Below are positions 9,693-18,946 of a stretch of 64,000 bases of DNA, piece after piece. The stretch spans positions 558,001 through 622,000 of the forward strand of contig CAWCOV010000015.1 of NCBI GenBank assembly GCA_963797255.1. Reading direction: 5' to 3'. Source of the stretch: JANXZS01 sp963797255. GTDB taxonomy: Bacteria; Acidobacteriota; Terriglobia; Terriglobales; Acidobacteriaceae. Made by a program: the position numbers and the translations under genes. Each line of letters begins with the position of its first letter. Position 1 is the stretch's first letter. Under the pieces are notes generated by a model. It worked only from the letters and a program-made list of their open reading frames with translations. It was not told where the DNA came from and did no database searches.

Positions 9693-10673
9693 TTATTTCT
9701 GTTTCGTTTGTATGGGCCTTGCCGTGGGAGCGGGCGGTACAGTCGCGGCGGGGCTAGTCTTTAACGCGGAATCCATCTCGAAAATATCGACTCTGTAACT
9801 CACTGTTTCCGCTGTTGGAAAAGTTGCAGGAACTTTCTGCGTCACTTTTCCAGTGGCTGCCCACTCGGTACCGCGCTGCAAAGTGGTGATGAAGCCGACG
9901 CAACTCAGGGCTGCCGGGTCGTGGCCCATGGTGGTGTGAAAGACTCGACCTTTTCCGAACGGAAGCACAATCAACATCGGCTCGTCACGATCTGTGCCAT
10001 GATTTTTGGGGTCAGAGTGTGCCGTTGCGAGCACGGTCATGTTTTTCCCTGGACCGCGCAAGGTTGCGTACAACTCATCCGGAGCGTGCATCCAGCTCGT
10101 AGGCAAACCCTTTGTGATGGGGTGATCCGGAACCCGGGTGGTGACCAGGAACGGCAGGCGTGCGCCGTGCGAACCGGCCGGGCCGGGCGACGGGTCGGAG
10201 ACGAGCTTTCCGTCCTTGTAATACCAGTACGGCCCAGCGTTTTCGTTTCGCTTTCTCCATCCGCCGATGCCCGCCATTTCGTTGTAGGCGGGCCAGTCTG
10301 GAAAGGCATTGTCGGCGGCATGTACGATGACCAGGCCTCCACCATTTCTCACGTAATCTTCGAACTGCGAGCGAAGGTTCGGCGGCCAATCCGGTGCGTC
10401 ATAGTTTGAAACGATCACCTTGTAGTGGGAGAAATCCGGTTTAAAGCCGCTGAAATCCTCGCCGGAATGAGGCGCAGTCACGACCGTGACCGTAAACATA
10501 CCGGTATCTTCCAGTTCCTTCTTAAGGATCGGGGTAGTAACCTGCCATGCGTGATACGGTCCGCCACTTTCTCCGTCAAGCAGCATTACCTCGATGGGTC
10601 GGGAAGCGGCATTGGAGACCGGGGTGAACAAGAAGGCTGCGGCTAAAATGGCGGGGGCGAGATGTCGTGTCAT
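9693..10673 (-). CDS. secreted ThuA-domain protein (trehalose-utilisation-like, glutamine amidotransferase fold)
   Basis: 326 residues with a signal peptide (PAILAAAFLFTPVSNAAS). The ThuA-like domain covers about residues 27-260: the strand IEVMLLDGESGGPYHAW, then YVRNGGGLVIVHAADNAF, where the strand-turn position of class I amidotransferase folds would lie (GLVIVHAA), and GKGRVFHTTMGHD near the end, a hallmark of the family. ThuA proteins are linked to disaccharide (trehalose/sucrose) use in rhizobia, but most secreted homologues have no known reaction. Here it neighbours a sugar isomerase/epimerase and a Gfo/Idh/MocA oxidoreductase, a common grouping in sugar-derivative degradation loci. 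The C-terminal 25 residues are Pro/Ala-rich and probably disordered. Confidence 0.85.
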   Translation of the reverse strand: MTRHLAPAILAAAFLFTPVSNAASRPIEVMLLDGESGGPYHAWQVTTPILKKELEDTGMFTVTVVTAPHSGEDFSGFKPDFSHYKVIVSNYDAPDWPPNLRSQFEDYVRNGGGLVIVHAADNAFPDWPAYNEMAGIGGWRKRNENAGPYWYYKDGKLVSDPSPGPAGSHGARLPFLVTTRVPDHPITKGLPTSWMHAPDELYATLRGPGKNMTVLATAHSDPKNHGTDRDEPMLIVLPFGKGRVFHTTMGHDPAALSCVGFITTLQRGTEWAATGKVTQKVPATFPTAETVSYRVDIFEMDSALKTSPAATVPPAPTARPIQTKQK

Positions 10674-10890
10674 CCTTATTCTCCACTCGGCAGGGTGCCG
10701 GTTGTCTTCATCCGCGCTGAGTCGAGCGTATTCCGGCAGCGACTCACGAGTCTACAACAGTGTTTAAGGACTCGACGAAGGGCCATTTGCCGGGGCTTTT
10801 AGAGCCCACTCGTAAGACGAGCCAACTTGCTTTAGTATGACCGTCGATGCGTAAGTTAGAACACAACAGCAAAAACTCGAGGAGAGTGAG

Positions 10891-11850
10891 ATGAAGGTTG
10901 GGGTATTCACGCCGTTGCTGTCGCAGCTTCCTTTGGAAGATGTGGTCAAAAAACTGAAGTCAATGGGTGTCGATCTTCTGGAGTTTGGAACGGGGAATTA
11001 CCCGGGGGATGCCCATTGCAAGCTGTCCATGCTGGAGGACAGCGGCAAACTGGCAGAGTTCAAGTCAAAGCTCGCTGACAATGGCGTGACCATTAGTGCT
11101 CTCAGTTGTCACGGAAATGCGCTGCATCCGGACAAAACGCGCGCCCAGGCAGATGGGGACGTCAGCCGCAAAACTGTTTTGCTGGCAGAGAAGCTCGGCG
11201 TGCCGGTGGTTGTCGATTTTTCCGGCTGTCCCGGCGATTCTCCCTCAGCAAAAGCTCCGAACTGGGTAACCTGCCCCTGGCCGCCTGACTATCTCGACGT
11301 TCTGAACTGGCAATGGGATAAAGTCGTTACTCCTTACTGGACCCAGCACGGGAAGTTCGCGGCCGATCATGGGGTGAAGATTGCGATCGAAATGCACCCT
11401 GGTTTTGTGGTCTACAATCCCGAGACGATGATGCGTTTGACTTCGATCGCGGGGCCATCCGTGGGCTGCAATTTCGATCCAAGCCACCTTTTCTGGCAGG
11501 GAATTGATCCCATCGCCGCGGTTCGAATCCTTGCCGACTCGATCTATCACGTGCACGCGAAAGACACGCAGTTGTATTCCGCGAATCTTCCGCGCACGGG
11601 AGTGCTCGACACCAAGCCATATACCGACGAGCGAAACCGAAGCTGGCTCTTCCGCACTTGCGGGTTCGGTCACGGCGCGGAATGGTGGAAGGAGTTTGCT
11701 TCGACACTCAGGATGTTCGGCTACGATGGAGTGCTCTCCATTGAGCACGAGGACAGCTTGTTGTCTGCCGAAGAGGGACTGACGCGAGCAGTACAGTTCT
11801 TAAACGAAATCGTAATCAAGGACAAGCCATCTGCAGCGTGGTGGGTTTAA
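10891..11850 (+). CDS. sugar phosphate isomerase/epimerase (xylose-isomerase-like TIM barrel)
   Basis: 319 residues, start ATG 10891 after GAGGAGAG. Family signs are the TIM-barrel strands MKVGVFTPLLSQLPLEDVV and VDLLEFGTGN, then ISALSCHGN and IAIEMHPGFVVYNPETM. The metal-site motifs GCNFDPSHLFWQGIDP and YHVHAKDT follow, with a late Glu in LSIEHEDSL. The family isomerises or epimerises sugars or inositol derivatives using a divalent metal ion. It lies 53 bases before a Gfo/Idh/MocA dehydrogenase on the same strand, and such pairs commonly oxidise and then isomerise keto-sugars or inositols. The exact substrate cannot be read from the sequence. Confidence 0.9.
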   Translation: MKVGVFTPLLSQLPLEDVVKKLKSMGVDLLEFGTGNYPGDAHCKLSMLEDSGKLAEFKSKLADNGVTISALSCHGNALHPDKTRAQADGDVSRKTVLLAEKLGVPVVVDFSGCPGDSPSAKAPNWVTCPWPPDYLDVLNWQWDKVVTPYWTQHGKFAADHGVKIAIEMHPGFVVYNPETMMRLTSIAGPSVGCNFDPSHLFWQGIDPIAAVRILADSIYHVHAKDTQLYSANLPRTGVLDTKPYTDERNRSWLFRTCGFGHGAEWWKEFASTLRMFGYDGVLSIEHEDSLLSAEEGLTRAVQFLNEIVIKDKPSAAWWV

Positions 11851-11903
11851 TAGGCCGTGAATACAGGGCCTGGTAGACCATAAAATCCGGAGACAGGAAT
11901 CGC

Positions 11904-13049
11904 ATGAAGAGATTGAAAACAGCTGTTGTGGGCACGGGCTTCATGGGTCGAGTACATCTTGAAGCTTTACGGCGGGTTGAATCGGTTGACGTTGTTGCGG
12001 TGGCGGGGCGCGAACTTGAGCCGGCGAAAAAGCTTGGTGCCGGCTTTGGGATTGAACGGGCTGTGAAGGATTATCGCGAGTTGATCGCGGATCCGGAGAT
12101 CGACGCAATTCACATCTGCACGCCGAATGCTTCGCATTTCCAAATGTCGAAGGACGCGATGCTCGGCGGCAAACACGTCTTATGCGAAAAGCCGTTGGCA
12201 ATTGCCGTTGATGAGGCGCGGGAACTTGTTGGCCTTGCTGCAGAGCGAAAGCTGCGAAACTGCGTCTGCCACAATCTGCGCTACTACCCGATGGTGCAGC
12301 AGATGCGTCGAATGCGCGAAGACGGCGAGCTGGGAAAAATTCTCGTGGTTCAGGGAACGTATTCGCAAGACTGGCTTCTCTACCAGACAGATTGGAATTG
12401 GCGCATCGAGGAAAAGGCCGGCGGTCCGCTGCGGGTAATGGCGGACATTGGTTCGCACTGGTTTGACGCGGCAGAACATGTGACTGGGCTCAAAGTTCAG
12501 TCGATGTGCGCCGATCTGCAGACGTTCCATCCCACGCGCAAGAAGCCTAAAGGCAGAGTGGAAACTTTCGCGAGCCAGGTGGATTCAGATGTTGAAGATT
12601 TTCCGGTGACGACGGAAGACTTTGGAGCTGTAGTTTTTCGCATGGAAGAAGAGGCGAGGGGCAGCATGACGGCCAGCCAAGTATCTTCCGGGCGAAAGAA
12701 TGGTTTTCGGCTTGAAGTGTACGGGTCGAAGGCTTCGGTGGCGTGGAATCAGGAGCGCCCCGACGAACTCTGGATCGGGCACCGGGATCAGCCAAACCAG
12801 ATTGTGATTAAAGATCCGTCGCTGATGAATGAACGCGCGCGGAGCTACGCAGATCTTCCTGGCGGACATAGCGAAGGTTACGACGACACATTCAAGCAGC
12901 TTTTTCGACGGTTCTATAAATCGATCGCTGAACCGGGAACTGCCGCGGAGTATCCCCAATTCACGGATGGCCTGCGGCAGATGATCTTGATGGACTCGGA
13001 GCTAGAGAGTCATCGCGGCCGGCAATGGGTCGATATTGCGTCGAGCTAG
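11904..13049 (+). CDS. Gfo/Idh/MocA family NAD(P)-dependent oxidoreductase
   Basis: 381 residues, start after AGGAATCGC. The N-terminal Rossmann fold is clear (TAVVGTGFMGRVHLEAL; IDAIHICTPNASHF), followed by the family signature HVLCEKPLAI containing the catalytic-site EKP lysine. The C-terminal half is the alpha/beta substrate domain (GGPLRVMADIGSHWFDAAEH, with its conserved D-x-G-x-H). Members oxidise a sugar or cyclitol hydroxyl to a ketone. It forms a probable operon with the preceding isomerase/epimerase and perhaps the following GlcG-like gene (95-base gap). Substrate unknown. Confidence 0.92.
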   Translation: MKRLKTAVVGTGFMGRVHLEALRRVESVDVVAVAGRELEPAKKLGAGFGIERAVKDYRELIADPEIDAIHICTPNASHFQMSKDAMLGGKHVLCEKPLAIAVDEARELVGLAAERKLRNCVCHNLRYYPMVQQMRRMREDGELGKILVVQGTYSQDWLLYQTDWNWRIEEKAGGPLRVMADIGSHWFDAAEHVTGLKVQSMCADLQTFHPTRKKPKGRVETFASQVDSDVEDFPVTTEDFGAVVFRMEEEARGSMTASQVSSGRKNGFRLEVYGSKASVAWNQERPDELWIGHRDQPNQIVIKDPSLMNERARSYADLPGGHSEGYDDTFKQLFRRFYKSIAEPGTAAEYPQFTDGLRQMILMDSELESHRGRQWVDIASS

Positions 13050-13144
13050 ATTAAGAAAGCGGAATGAGTACGAGCTTAGAGAATCTACCTCAACAAAACA
13101 CTTCTCTTTAACTTCATCAAGAATTCAATAGACGAAGGAGCTTT

Positions 13145-13540
13145 ATGCCAACTTTAAGCGACGCGAGAAGAATAATCGCAGCGGCGGAGAAGAAAGCTGT
13201 GGAGATCGGTCAGCCAATGAATATAGCCGTGGCCGATGAGGGTGGAAATTTGATATCGCACGTCCGAATGGACGGAGCCTGGCTTGGGAGCATCGACATT
13301 TCCATCAAGAAGGCTTTTACCTCAAGGGCATTCGATATCTCGACGAAGGACCTGGCTACCCACTCGCAGTCAGGGGATCAATTCTTCGGCATTCACGCTT
13401 CGAACGGCGGCAAGGTGATGATCTTTGCCGGAGGCATTCCGCTGAAGAAAGATGGGAAAGTGGTGGGTGCCATCGGCGTAAGTGGCGGCTCGGGTGACCA
13501 GGACCATGCCGTGGCAGAAGCAGGCGCGGCGGCGTTCTAG
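13145..13540 (+). CDS. GlcG/HbpS-family heme-binding-like protein
   Basis: 131 residues, start ATG 13145 with AAGGAG seven bases upstream. It fits the whole GlcG/HbpS (DUF336) fold: MNIAVADEGGNLISHVRMDG, then SIKKAFTSRAFD, GGKVMIFAGGIPLKKDGKVV and GAIGVSGGSGDQDHAVAEAG. Family members are small oligomeric proteins. Some bind heme extracellularly, and others are encoded in glycolate or propanediol operons with unclear roles. There is no signal peptide, so it should be cytoplasmic. The position between a sugar dehydrogenase and alpha-galactosidase suggests an accessory role in sugar metabolism by context only. Confidence 0.88.
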   Translation: MPTLSDARRIIAAAEKKAVEIGQPMNIAVADEGGNLISHVRMDGAWLGSIDISIKKAFTSRAFDISTKDLATHSQSGDQFFGIHASNGGKVMIFAGGIPLKKDGKVVGAIGVSGGSGDQDHAVAEAGAAAF

Positions 13541-13585
13541 AAGCATTCCAAACTTTTGGGTTTGCTTGGTTTTGCGGAGAAAGAA

Positions 13586-15789
13586 ATGAATTCTCGCGGG
13601 GTGAGCTGCAGTCTGCTGCTTACCTGGCTCGCCTTGACATGCGGAGCGGCGGGCCAGATCCGTGCATCGTTGGAAACCGAGCAGACCTCTCTGTTAGTGG
13701 AGGCCGGAGAGCATGCCCCATTTCTTGTGAGCCTGAAGAGTGGTCAACTTGAGGAGTGGAAGAATAATCAGACAGAAAAACTGATTCCAACCGCAGAGGT
13801 GGGTGGCCGAACTGTGCCGCTCACCTGGAAGCTAAATCGCGGGATCAGTCATGCTGACCATCATCGCGTTGCTTTCGTATACGAAAGCGAAACGCCGCGT
13901 CTCCGATTGACCTGGGAGTGGAAAGCGCGGGCGATGAGGGGTCCCATCGAACATACGATACGGATTGAAAATCTTTCCGGCCACGAATTGTGGATTCCAC
14001 TGCAGGCGAGTCTTCAGTACCGCTGGAGCGTTCCACCAGGGACATCGTTGTCTCAAATGTACGTGGACAAGGGATCGAACAAGCCTTCGCCGATTGGCAC
14101 TCACCGAGTGAGTGTTGGCGACGGGTATAAATGGGCGGGATATTCGAGCACGTACGACTTGAATGTCGATTCGTGGGAGAACATTCCGTTCTTCATGGTT
14201 GAGCGCGCTGATGGTCGAAACGGCTGGTATGTGGGCGTGGAGTTCAGTGGACGTACTCGGTTGACATTGAATCGAAGCGCAGATTCCATCGAGGGCGAGG
14301 TGGGTCTTAACCCCGATCCCGGCCCATTCCGCACGCGATTGTCCGCCGGCGGATCTTTCGATGCGCCTCCTGTTTTTATGGGAGGATTCAGCAATGGCGA
14401 AGATGGTCTTGGGAATGTTCTTCGGCCCTGGATTCGGCAGGTTCTGAATAATCCCGAAACATGGAAGAACGAGAAGTATCCATTGCTCGTCAACAATAGT
14501 TGGGGCAGCGGAATGCAAGTGGATGAGGCGCTCTCGCTTCGCATGATCCATGATTCTGCGGAGCTTGGCCTGGAGATGTTCCACATCGACGCAGGATGGT
14601 TTCGCGCAGTAGGAGACTGGTATCCGGACCCCAAGAAATTTCCGCACGGGCTCGCTGCAATCTCAGACGAGGCGCACAAGAATGGTTTGAAATTTGGCAT
14701 CTGGGTGAACTGGGCAGAGGCGGGGATCAGTCCGTCGCCCGGCGCGGTGAGCGTGAACGATCCTAAGAGAGAAGGACTGGCTCATAGCGGATACGCCGAA
14801 AGGCTGGAAGCCGGATGACTTTGTCGGCAGAACGATAGACATTGGAGCGCCGGCTGTTCAGGATTTTGCGCAGCAAGAGGTGTTGCGCATTGTGAATGAC
14901 TATCGGCTCGACATGCTGGAGCACGATGGATACGTAGTCGCAAAGAATTGTGCGCGGACGGACCATCCCCATGCGAAGAGACAAGCGCCCTTGACATCCC
15001 CGATCCCCGGTCGCGGAGTCGACATGACCGACGATCCGAATTCGACCGATGTCAGCTACCATGCAACACGGGCGTACTATGAAATCTATTCCGAACTTCG
15101 CAAGCAGCATCCCGATCTTCTATTCGAGATTTGCAACGATGGCGGCCGTATGGTGGACTTCGGCAGCGCCTCGCATGGGGACTACTTCTCGATCACGGAT
15201 TCGTATGATCCACTTATCGAATCGCAAGGCATTCTACGATGCGAGCCACTTGTTGCCGGCCGCAATGCTCGAAGCTTACGTGATGGAGGTTCCCACACCC
15301 AAGATCGAAAATTTTCGCGCGATGTTACGCAGTGGGATGATGGGTTGGGCAAGCATCATGCAGGACACAAACAAATGGACTGCGGAACAACACGCGGCCG
15401 CAAAGGCTGAATTCGCACTTTATAAAAGCGATCTTCGCCCCCTGATTCGCGATGCGGATCTGTACCATATTGAGCCAAGGCCAGACGGAGTTCACTGGGA
15501 CGCCACGGAATATTTCGATCCCTCGAGGGGTAAGGGCGTCATCTATGCTTTCCGCGGGACCGCACCCGACGACACTGCCCATGTTCTAAAGCTGCAAGGT
15601 TTGCAGGCGAAAAGTCACTATCGCGTACGATTCCAAGACCACACGTCGGGCGACACAGAAATGGCAGGTTCGGAGTTGATGGGTGCGGGCGTGGCGGTAA
15701 GACTTCCGGTTGAAAACAGTTCAGAAATTGTCCATATCGACGAAGTGCGTACCATGGCTGCGCCGTCGTCGAGTAACACTCTAATGTGA
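13586..15789 (+). pseudogene. secreted alpha-galactosidase (glycoside hydrolase clan D, GH36/27-like), two frameshifts
   Basis: ATG 13586 follows GGAGAAAGAA and encodes a signal peptide (LLLTWLALTCGAAGQ). Then come an N-terminal beta-sandwich (about residues 20-280) and the catalytic barrel: PLLVNNSWGSGMQVDE, MFHIDAGWFRAVGDWYPDP, FGIWVNWAEAG, the presumed nucleophile Asp in YRLDMLEHD, and EICNDGGRMVDFGSASHGDY with the presumed acid Asp. Frame one ends early at a stop near 14818. An extra G at 14773-14775 must be dropped to continue as DWLIADTPKGWKPDDFVG. An extra T at 15214-15215 must be dropped to join SYDPL to SNRKAFYDASHLLPA. The restored protein has 733 residues, normal for GH36. It would release terminal alpha-galactose from oligosaccharides in the periplasm. 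Both shifts are single-base insertions, so error is likely. Confidence 0.87.
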
Positions 15790-15933
15790 TTCACTCCTCA
15801 AGCCTCATGTCTTGCACCATTGTTCGCAATATCCAAAATGATTGGACACGTTTTTAGATAAGCTTTGCTCTGAAGACGGCCCATGACAGCACTAGCGCTT
15901 TTCCTCGCATCCTAGGCATTCGGGAGTGATGCA

Positions 15934-17052
15934 ATGCAGAGGCGTGAATTTCTTTCCAGCGCGGCAGCCGCCGCAATTGTTTCCACGAGTTCCGTAGGTC
16001 GAGCAGACGAGTCCACAAAGAAACAGGCCGAAGCATCAGAGGCCTCAGGCAGCGTGGCGTCTCGCATTCCACGAGTGGAATCAGCGGGCACGATGCGCGG
16101 GGAAATGTTGTATCGCGATCTCGGATCGACCGGAGTCCAGGTCTCGGTCATCGGACTCGGTGGATCCCATCTAGGCCGGGCCGAGGTGAGCGAAGATCAG
16201 GCACTGAAACTCATCCATCAGAGCTTGGATAGGGGAATTAACTTTCTCGATAATTCGTGGGATTACAACGAAGGACGAAGCGAGGATCGCGTTGGAAAGG
16301 CTCTTACACAGGAGGGCTACCGCAGCAAGGCTTTCGTGATGACGAAGATTGATGGCCGCACCAAGGAGACCGCTGCCGATCAAATTGAAACATCGTTGAA
16401 GCGCCTGAAGACGGACCATATCGATCTGCTGCAGCATCATGAAGTGATTCGCTTCGATGATCCCGATCGCATCTTCAGCGAGGGCGGTGCCATGGAGGCC
16501 GTGCTAGAGGCCAAGAAGGCTGGAAAGGTACGTTTCATCGGTTTTACTGGCCACAAGGATCCGCGCATTCATCTTTACATGCTCGAAATGGCGAAGAAGA
16601 ACGGCTTTCACTTCGATGCCCTCCAAATGCCGATTAACATTATGGACGCTCACTTCCGCAGTTTTTCGCAAATGGTCGTGCCCGAAGCGATCGGACAGAA
16701 AATCGGAATTCTTGGTATGAAGAGTTTTGGAGATGGCATCATTCTCAAGAGCGGCGCTGTCGAGCCAATGGATTGCCTGCATTATTCGCTAAATGTGCCG
16801 GTCTCCGTTCTGATCACAGGCATCAATTCGCAGGCGCTGCTCGACCAGGCATTCAGTGCGGTGAAGACTTTCCGTCCGATGAACGAAGCGCAGCTTGCTT
16901 CTTTGATTGCGAAGACTCAGGAAGTTGCGATGAACGGAAAATATGAGTTGTTTAAAACCACGTCTCACTTCGACACGACCGCGCGTCATCCGGATTGGAT
17001 GGGCGCTGATACTCCCGAAGTGCAAAAGCTAGCACCACAACTTCCGGGTTAG
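15934..17052 (+). CDS. Tat-exported aldo/keto reductase
   Basis: 372 residues, start after GGGAG. The N-terminus MQRREFLSSAAAAAIV is a twin-arginine (RRxFL) signal peptide, so export in folded form is expected. The aldo/keto reductase barrel runs from about residue 55: YRDLGSTGVQVSVIGLGG, then GINFLDNSWDYNEGRSEDRVG with the active-site Asp and Tyr, MTKIDGRTK with the Lys, and DLLQHHEV with the His. The family uses NADPH, yet few exported members have a proven cofactor supply. Similar Tat-targeted members are frequent in Acidobacteriota and Planctomycetota sugar loci. It follows the alpha-galactosidase by 144 bases and converges on the etf operon. Confidence 0.88.
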   Translation: MQRREFLSSAAAAAIVSTSSVGRADESTKKQAEASEASGSVASRIPRVESAGTMRGEMLYRDLGSTGVQVSVIGLGGSHLGRAEVSEDQALKLIHQSLDRGINFLDNSWDYNEGRSEDRVGKALTQEGYRSKAFVMTKIDGRTKETAADQIETSLKRLKTDHIDLLQHHEVIRFDDPDRIFSEGGAMEAVLEAKKAGKVRFIGFTGHKDPRIHLYMLEMAKKNGFHFDALQMPINIMDAHFRSFSQMVVPEAIGQKIGILGMKSFGDGIILKSGAVEPMDCLHYSLNVPVSVLITGINSQALLDQAFSAVKTFRPMNEAQLASLIAKTQEVAMNGKYELFKTTSHFDTTARHPDWMGADTPEVQKLAPQLPG

Positions 17053-17077
17053 ACAAGGATCATAAGATGTGACCGGC

Positions 17078-18097
17078 TCACTTTGTGAGGAGCGCGTTCA
17101 CCTTTGTCATTACCTGAAAAGCATCAGCCACATACACGACGTCGGCTTTGCCCCTGGTCCATCCACAGTTCGCGTCGAGACTGATGGCGCGCCGTTCCGA
17201 GATGAACCGCCAGCCGACAACGTGGGGCTCCTCACCGTGACAGCACGTTGATAATCCTCTGAGGTGCCGCGGCGTTGCACCCGTCTGGCCGATCTGATTT
17301 AGATGTGTCATGAACTGCAAAACACTTTGATCTTCGCCACGCTGGTCAACGAGCGATTTACTGCTGCCGAGTGAAGCACCGGAGAGCTGCAAAAAGTCGA
17401 GTATGGTCTTTTCCGCATCGCCGATGTGCACTTGCCCGTCGGGCTGCTTCTTGGTCCATCCTGCGCCTGCCACAAAAAGGAGCTTTGCATCGGGACGAAT
17501 TGTTTGCGCATTCTGCATAGGAGAGCGGTGCCCGCAAACGGTTGTTCGTAGTGTCGGCAATATGACAGGCACTTCTTCAACCTGCACGGGCGCGGATGCT
17601 GCCTCGAATGCGGGATGCGTGCCCGCGTCTAACAAGAGAAACCAGGGACGCGTTTCGCGGCGGATCACGGCCTCCATACGCTGCCGATAAAACCAGCGCG
17701 TGACCTCGACCGTGTTCGTGTTTGTGATGGCGGTGATGTGAGTATCGACGAATCCGCCGACACGATGAGATACGCCTGCGAGAACTCGGGCGAAACGGGA
17801 ACTATCCGGTGCCAGTACGATCGTCGCCTGCGAGGCTCGACATAAAGCTTCGCATGCCGCTGCGTCACTTGCGTATCGCGGTTGAGCGAAGGCTGCACCC
17901 GAGACCGCCAAAAGACGTACGCCAGTCGCGGCGAGCGTATTTGCAGCGTCTATGGCGTTGCTGCCAAGAACGCCGATGGTCAGTGTTGTCGCCAATGAGT
18001 CCGCCAGATTCTTCCCGGCGGTTACCGCTTCAAGCGATGCCTTTGTCAGGTTCAGGCCGCCATCATCAACGTGGGTTAAAACAAGTATGCTGTCCAT
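17078..18097 (-). CDS. etfA: electron transfer flavoprotein alpha subunit, divergent
   Basis: About 339 residues. The start is one of two adjacent ATGs (18100 or 18097) after GTGAGG, immediately behind the etfB stop. The N-terminal ETF fold is recognisable (ILVLTHVDDGGLNLTKASLE; LAPDSSRFARVLAG; FVAGAGWTKK). The FAD domain retains GASLGSSKSLVDQ and QIGQTGATP. However, the canonical SGAIQHxxGM stretch is replaced by a Cys/His-bearing segment (LSTCCHGEEPHVVGW). That places it in a divergent EtfA branch, and FAD binding may be altered. Canonical EtfA pairs with EtfB to pass electrons from acyl-CoA dehydrogenases to ETF-quinone oxidoreductase, and all of these partners are encoded directly upstream. 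It is the last gene of the operon. Confidence 0.8.
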   Translation of the reverse strand: MDSILVLTHVDDGGLNLTKASLEAVTAGKNLADSLATTLTIGVLGSNAIDAANTLAATGVRLLAVSGAAFAQPRYASDAAACEALCRASQATIVLAPDSSRFARVLAGVSHRVGGFVDTHITAITNTNTVEVTRWFYRQRMEAVIRRETRPWFLLLDAGTHPAFEAASAPVQVEEVPVILPTLRTTVCGHRSPMQNAQTIRPDAKLLFVAGAGWTKKQPDGQVHIGDAEKTILDFLQLSGASLGSSKSLVDQRGEDQSVLQFMTHLNQIGQTGATPRHLRGLSTCCHGEEPHVVGWRFISERRAISLDANCGWTRGKADVVYVADAFQVMTKVNALLTK

Positions 18098-18102
18098 CAT
18101 CC

Positions 18103-18915
18103 TCACTCTGACGCGATCCACTCAACGAGTTCTCGAGCAATCTCGTCGGCTGTCATGTCTTTCACAACTCGGGTGGCGCGTTGTTGTTTGGGAAGGCTCA
18201 TTGACGTATAGCTGAGACCGTTCAATGGCAACGAAGCGACCTTCGCCTTTTGCAGCGCAGGCAGTATGCCGCGCATGTTGGCCATTCCGGTTTGCGGATT
18301 ATTGCGCGGCTCGGCAAGATTGCCAGTTGCCCACCCAAGCACCGCGGGGGTTCCTGCACAAATCGAGACCTGGTGCATGCCGCCTTCGATACGTTCCAAC
18401 ACCTCGAAAGATCCATCTTCGCGAAAGTCGATCTGATCCACACCTTGGAATTGATCCACAATGCCCAGGCGCTCGCCGATGAGTTGCAGTGTGATTCCCG
18501 CACCACGAGTCGCTGATTCCCATCCGCCAAAAAGCAGCATCTGCTCACGATTTAATCCTGGTAATGCGGCGATGGTTTCCGCCAGCACGGCCGCCGTGGA
18601 GTGTGCGTCCATGAACCCGCCGATCGGCCCATCCACCGGCACGAGTTCAAACGTGACCTTTTGCGCGATGGTCATCATCACCTGTTGCAGCTTCGCCTTG
18701 GGCCCAAGGCAAACCAGCCACACTTTGCTCCCCGGATTCTTCGAAGCAAGGTTCGCGGCCTCAAAGAGGGAGCTTGCGGCCCACGGATCAAGCACTGCCG
18801 GTAAGACCATTTCACTTTTTAGTCCCGGGCCAGTTGGTCCGATCACTGGCTCGAGTGTCTGCAGCGGATCGGGTACGATGCCCGCGCATACTACGATCTG
18901 CAATGGGTGCGACAT
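18103..18915 (-). CDS. etfB: electron transfer flavoprotein beta subunit
   Basis: 270 residues. The start MSHPLQIVVCAGIVPDP at 18915 follows AAGGAAGAATCT; the open frame extends farther upstream but only into the neighbouring gene. ETF-beta features are SLFEAANLASKNPGSKVWLV, then LLFGGWESATRGAGITLQL where the AMP-binding signature of the family lies, and the C-terminal segment VASLPLNGLSYTSMSLP. EtfB binds AMP structurally and docks the partner dehydrogenase. The stop codon overlaps the ribosome site of etfA, so the two subunits are probably translationally coupled. Confidence 0.88.
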   Translation of the reverse strand: MSHPLQIVVCAGIVPDPLQTLEPVIGPTGPGLKSEMVLPAVLDPWAASSLFEAANLASKNPGSKVWLVCLGPKAKLQQVMMTIAQKVTFELVPVDGPIGGFMDAHSTAAVLAETIAALPGLNREQMLLFGGWESATRGAGITLQLIGERLGIVDQFQGVDQIDFREDGSFEVLERIEGGMHQVSICAGTPAVLGWATGNLAEPRNNPQTGMANMRGILPALQKAKVASLPLNGLSYTSMSLPKQQRATRVVKDMTADEIARELVEWIASE

Positions 18916-18946
18916 AGATTCTTCCTTGCTGGTTCGCCGCGAAGTC

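Noticed and set aside
7164..15215. Programmed ribosomal frameshifting as an explanation of the broken sugar genes
   Set aside because: No slippery heptamer with downstream structure was seen, and the same kind of break also occurs in malate synthase and the DUF2063 gene.
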